Shown here: one piece after another, positions 6,626 to 9,622 of the stretch
How positions within the stretch are numbered: position 1 is the first letter of the stretch
Layout: each line of letters begins with the position of its first letter
From: an uncultured Porphyromonadaceae bacterium
GTDB lineage: Bacteria > Bacteroidota > Bacteroidia > Bacteroidales > Muribaculaceae
Length of the DNA stretch: 9,622 nucleotides
NCBI GenBank assembly: GCA_900550025.1
Contig: URQP01000097.1
Location: 1 to 9,622, forward strand
Direction of reading: 5' to 3'
Notes under the pieces: generated by a model
What the model was told of the DNA's origin: nothing
Database searches by the model: none
What the model saw: the letters and a program-made list of their open reading frames with translations, nothing else
Translations under genes and position numbers: made by a program

Positions 6626-9622
6626 GTGCGAAAATTATTTTTAGCAACAGCATTGTTAATGTCATCGGTTCCGTTGTGCGGAGCTGCGGCAGTGGCCATT
6701 GACGGAAGTCTGGTTGATGAATTTAACAGATTAGTATCTGAATCCAAACCATCTTATCTTCAAATCGGGAACCTTAAGATTCAAAAGGCGGAGGCGGATG
6801 CCAAAAAGAAAATCATATCGATAGATATGAATGAAGCGTTTGGGTATATTCCCTTGACAAGGGAATATGTCGGGCAATTGCAGGAGGAGTTGGTAAAAGC
6901 CGCCGGTGCTGATTATTCAGGTTATAAAGTGGCATTTACTATTGACGGGCAAGACGTTGAATTGTTTTATAATGACTCCAAACTTGCTTATAGACCGTCG
7001 AAGCATAAAGAGCCTTTTGTGTATGCGGTGGATGAATTGTCGCATCCGGAGAAAGGCCTTGACGGGAAAATAATAGCGATGTGGCAAAGTCACGGTTTCT
7101 ATTTCGAGCAGACGGCAGACCGTTGGCAATGGCAGCGTGCAAGAATATTCAACACTGTCGAGGATTTGTATACGCAAAGCTATGTGATGCCGTTTCTGAT
7201 GCCTATGCTCGAGAATGCGGGCGCATACGTGTTCAGCCCGCGCGAGCGCGACATTAATTCTGTCGAAATAATAGTGGACAATGACGGAGGACTTGCTTCG
7301 GGCAGTTATTCGGAAACCTCGCTTTCGAAATCTATATGGGAAAATGGGGGCGTCGGATTCGGTTATAAGAAAAAAGCGTATGTGGAATTTGACAATCCCT
7401 TTACTGACGGTACGTATAGGAAAATTGCCGCGACTAAAAAGGATAAAGATATAGCAAAGGCTTCGTGGACAGCGGATATTCCGGCAGACGGGTCTTATGC
7501 GGTCTATGTGTCGTACGCTTCTTTGCCGGAAAGCGCAACTGACGCTTTGTATACAGTCAATAGCGCGGAGGGCGAAAAGCAGTATCGCATTAACCAAAAA
7601 ATGGGAGGCGGTACGTGGATTTATCTCGGGCATTTCTATTTCAATAAAGGCAGGCAGACTGTTGTTACATTGACCAACAAGTCGTCCGGCCGGAAAGCGG
7701 TAGTTACCGCTGATGCCGTGAAGATAGGTGGCGGTTTTGGCAATATAGCAAGAAAAAGAAGTGACAATTTCGATGCTGCTGCCCGCGGCAATGACGGCGA
7801 CGTGAAGCTTCCGTCAATCAAGAGTGAATATGCAGTGAGCGGTTATCCGCGTTTTACGGAAGCGGCGCGTTATTGGTTGCAGTGGGCTGGTATCCCGGAT
7901 TCAGTTTATTCTCCGTCGGAAGGTGCGAATGATTATACTGACGATTACCGTTGCCGTGGCATTTGGGTGAATTACCTTGCCGGAGGGTCGGATGTCCTTC
8001 CTGATTACAAGGGGCTTAATATCCCCGTGGATTTGTCGTTTGCGTTCCATTCGGATGCGGGTACGACGATGAATGACTCGATAATAGGTTCGTTGGGTAT
8101 CTATTTCTCGAATAAAGGTGACAAATACATAAGCGGGACTGACCGTATGAATTCCCATAAGCTGACTAATTATGTCCTGACGAATATCACCAATGATGTC
8201 CGTGCGCAATACGACAGCCATTGGGTGCGTCGCGGCATGTGGGACGCTTCTTATTTCGAGGCGCGTGTGCCCGAGGTTCCGGCTATGCTTCTTGAATTGC
8301 TTTCGCATCAGAATTTTGCGGATATGCGTTATGGCTTGGACCCTACCTTCCGTTTTACTGTAAGCCGTGCCATTTATAAGGGGATGGTGGAATATTTCGC
8401 AAATGTAGAAGGTCGAGATGATTATATGATACAACCGCTTCCTGTCAACAGTTTCGCAATTACAAAAAAAACGCCGGATGAATTTGTGCTGACGTGGAAA
8501 GCTACTGAAGACACTCTTTGCGACCGTGCGGATGCCGACAGGTTTGCCGTTTACGAACGTATTGGGAACGGCGGATTCAAGCGGATTGCCGTTACAGAAA
8601 TGCCGGAGTATGCTGTGAAAATTAGCGATAATGACATACACAGCTACCGCATAGTGGCTGTGAACGACGGTGGTGTAAGTTTCCCGTCGGAGACGCTTGC
8701 TCTGGGTGTCGCAAAGGATTCGAAAGGTGATGTGCTTGTTGTCAATGGGTTTACAAGAATATCCGCTCCTGACAGTTTTGTCGCTTCTGACAATGTCGCC
8801 GGTTTCCTTAATGAAAAGGACAATGGTGTTCCCTATATTAATGATATAAATTATATCGGTGCGATGTTCGAGTTCCGTCGTGAAAAACCGTGGGTGAGCG
8901 ACGATGCTACGGGATTTGGCGCAAGCCGTGCCAATTACGAGGATAAGGTGATTGCCGGCAACACGTTTGATTATCCGTATGTGCACGGTGCGTCGATTAT
9001 GAATGCCGGTTACTCTTTCGTGTCGTGCAGTGCTGCCGCTGTCGAGAATGGAAGTGTCGATATGAAGCAATATAAGAATGCGGATTTGATTCTCGGGAAG
9101 CAAAAGACCACCCAACTTGGCCGTGGAGAAAAGCCCGACAGGTACTCCATCTATTCGCCTGCTATGCGTAATGCGTTGTCGGAATACTGTAAGAATGGCG
9201 GCAATCTGTTCGTTACGGGTGCATACGTCGCTACGGACATTTGGGACAGCAAGAACTATGACAAGGCAAAAGATGAGTTTGCGCAGGAAGTGCTGGGCTA
9301 TAAATACGTTGTCGGGCAGGCTGCTGTTGAGGGCAAGGCGCATTTCGTCCCATCGTATTTCCCGCAATTTGGCAAATTGCAGGCAGAATATTATACAGAG
9401 CTTAACGACAAATTCTATGCGGTAGAATCGCCCGACGCGCTGTTGCCTTCCGACCCTGCAAAGGGGTGTACGCTTTTGCGTTACGACGAGAATAATATAT
9501 CGGCCGGAGTGGCAAATAAATTTGATAATTATAGGACTTGTATCATCGGTTTTCCGTTCGAGACAATCAAGGATGGCTCTGTGCGCGATGCGATGATGCG
9601 GCAAGTGCTTGATTTCTTTAAT
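6626..9622 (+). CDS. Large exported 'xanthan lyase'/golvesin-like protein with split Amidase_3 active site, 3'-partial
   Basis: The frame is open for 999 codons from GTG 6626 to the right edge without a stop. An in-frame TAG at 6602 and the absence of any other usable start make GTG the only one that keeps the signal peptide (MRKLFLATALLMSSVPLCGA); the next ATG (6659) would cut it. Domains in order: a linker to about 140; the first half of an Amidase_3-like domain (SHG with H156, TVEDLYTQS with E179, MLENAGAYVFSPRERD to 209); a golvesin/xanthan-lyase CBD-like beta domain (about 252-377); the second half of the amidase (LSFAFHSDAG with H475, VPAMLLELLSH with E557); an Fn3-like domain (about 605-694); and a C-terminal alpha/beta region from about 698 that resembles a class I glutamine-amidotransferase-like fold (EYCKNGGNLFVTGAYV). 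Relatives in Bacteroides are commonly named xanthan lyase, but nothing here shows lyase chemistry. A peptidoglycan or glycopeptide amidase is the better inference. A T9SS tail, if present, lies beyond the window. The gene has its own promoter. Confidence 0.9.
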   Translation, partial: MRKLFLATALLMSSVPLCGAAAVAIDGSLVDEFNRLVSESKPSYLQIGNLKIQKAEADAKKKIISIDMNEAFGYIPLTREYVGQLQEELVKAAGADYSGYKVAFTIDGQDVELFYNDSKLAYRPSKHKEPFVYAVDELSHPEKGLDGKIIAMWQSHGFYFEQTADRWQWQRARIFNTVEDLYTQSYVMPFLMPMLENAGAYVFSPRERDINSVEIIVDNDGGLASGSYSETSLSKSIWENGGVGFGYKKKAYVEFDNPFTDGTYRKIAATKKDKDIAKASWTADIPADGSYAVYVSYASLPESATDALYTVNSAEGEKQYRINQKMGGGTWIYLGHFYFNKGRQTVVTLTNKSSGRKAVVTADAVKIGGGFGNIARKRSDNFDAAARGNDGDVKLPSIKSEYAVSGYPRFTEAARYWLQWAGIPDSVYSPSEGANDYTDDYRCRGIWVNYLAGGSDVLPDYKGLNIPVDLSFAFHSDAGTTMNDSIIGSLGIYFSNKGDKYISGTDRMNSHKLTNYVLTNITNDVRAQYDSHWVRRGMWDASYFEARVPEVPAMLLELLSHQNFADMRYGLDPTFRFTVSRAIYKGMVEYFANVEGRDDYMIQPLPVNSFAITKKTPDEFVLTWKATEDTLCDRADADRFAVYERIGNGGFKRIAVTEMPEYAVKISDNDIHSYRIVAVNDGGVSFPSETLALGVAKDSKGDVLVVNGFTRISAPDSFVASDNVAGFLNEKDNGVPYINDINYIGAMFEFRREKPWVSDDATGFGASRANYEDKVIAGNTFDYPYVHGASIMNAGYSFVSCSAAAVENGSVDMKQYKNADLILGKQKTTQLGRGEKPDRYSIYSPAMRNALSEYCKNGGNLFVTGAYVATDIWDSKNYDKAKDEFAQEVLGYKYVVGQAAVEGKAHFVPSYFPQFGKLQAEYYTELNDKFYAVESPDALLPSDPAKGCTLLRYDENNISAGVANKFDNYRTCIIGFPFETIKDGSVRDAMMRQVLDFFN

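Noticed and set aside
6917..7633. A 238-codon minus-strand open frame opposite the 5' part of the last gene
   Set aside because: The + strand frame here encodes the amidase motifs and golvesin-like domain. The antisense product has no recognisable domain.
7901..9604. A 567-codon open frame on the minus strand opposite the last gene
   Set aside because: It lies wholly antisense to a gene with recognisable domains and a signal peptide, and its translation is an unpatterned, arginine/isoleucine/histidine-rich sequence with no known motif. It is best explained as a codon-usage shadow.

Overview
The window looks like chromosomal DNA from a Bacteroidales member (phylum Bacteroidota), probably a gut-type lineage with a type IX secretion system (T9SS). 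Three things support this. Two proteins end in T9SS type A sorting domains (a YPNP motif followed by a short beta-rich tail). Two intergenic regions carry the Bacteroidetes -7 promoter motif TAnnTTTG. The kinase belongs to a BadF-like family that I recognise from Bacteroidales. Shine-Dalgarno sequences are weak or absent, which is normal for the phylum. I cannot name a genus.

All five genes lie on the + strand. The first three look like one operon with gaps of 11 and 14 bases: a 5'-truncated secreted phosphodiester glycosidase (NAGPA family) with a T9SS tail; a small exported TolB/PD40-type beta-propeller protein; and an 805-residue secreted zinc N-acetylmuramoyl-L-alanine amidase (Amidase_3) with accessory domains and a T9SS tail. 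A strong hairpin terminator closes the operon. A 279-residue BadF-family amino-sugar kinase-like gene follows, with its own promoter and terminator. The last gene begins at a GTG codon at 6626, has its own promoter, and stays open for 999 codons to the window edge. It encodes a large exported protein of the type often labelled 'xanthan lyase' or 'golvesin C-terminal-like'.

The theme is handling of cell-wall or amino-sugar glycoconjugates: a glycosidase for sugar-1-phosphodiesters, one clear amidase, a second protein that appears to hide a complete Amidase_3 active site, and a cytoplasmic sugar-kinase homologue. That they work together is inferred from gene order and family membership.

The most interesting observation is in the last gene. 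All four Amidase_3 active-site positions (H156, E179, H475, E557) can be recognised, but the catalytic domain is interrupted by an insertion of about 265 residues containing the golvesin/xanthan-lyase-type beta domain. This suggests the usual name hides a peptidoglycan amidase or a relative of one. No mobile elements, CRISPR arrays, tRNA or rRNA genes were seen, and no intergenic stretch exceeds 150 bases.
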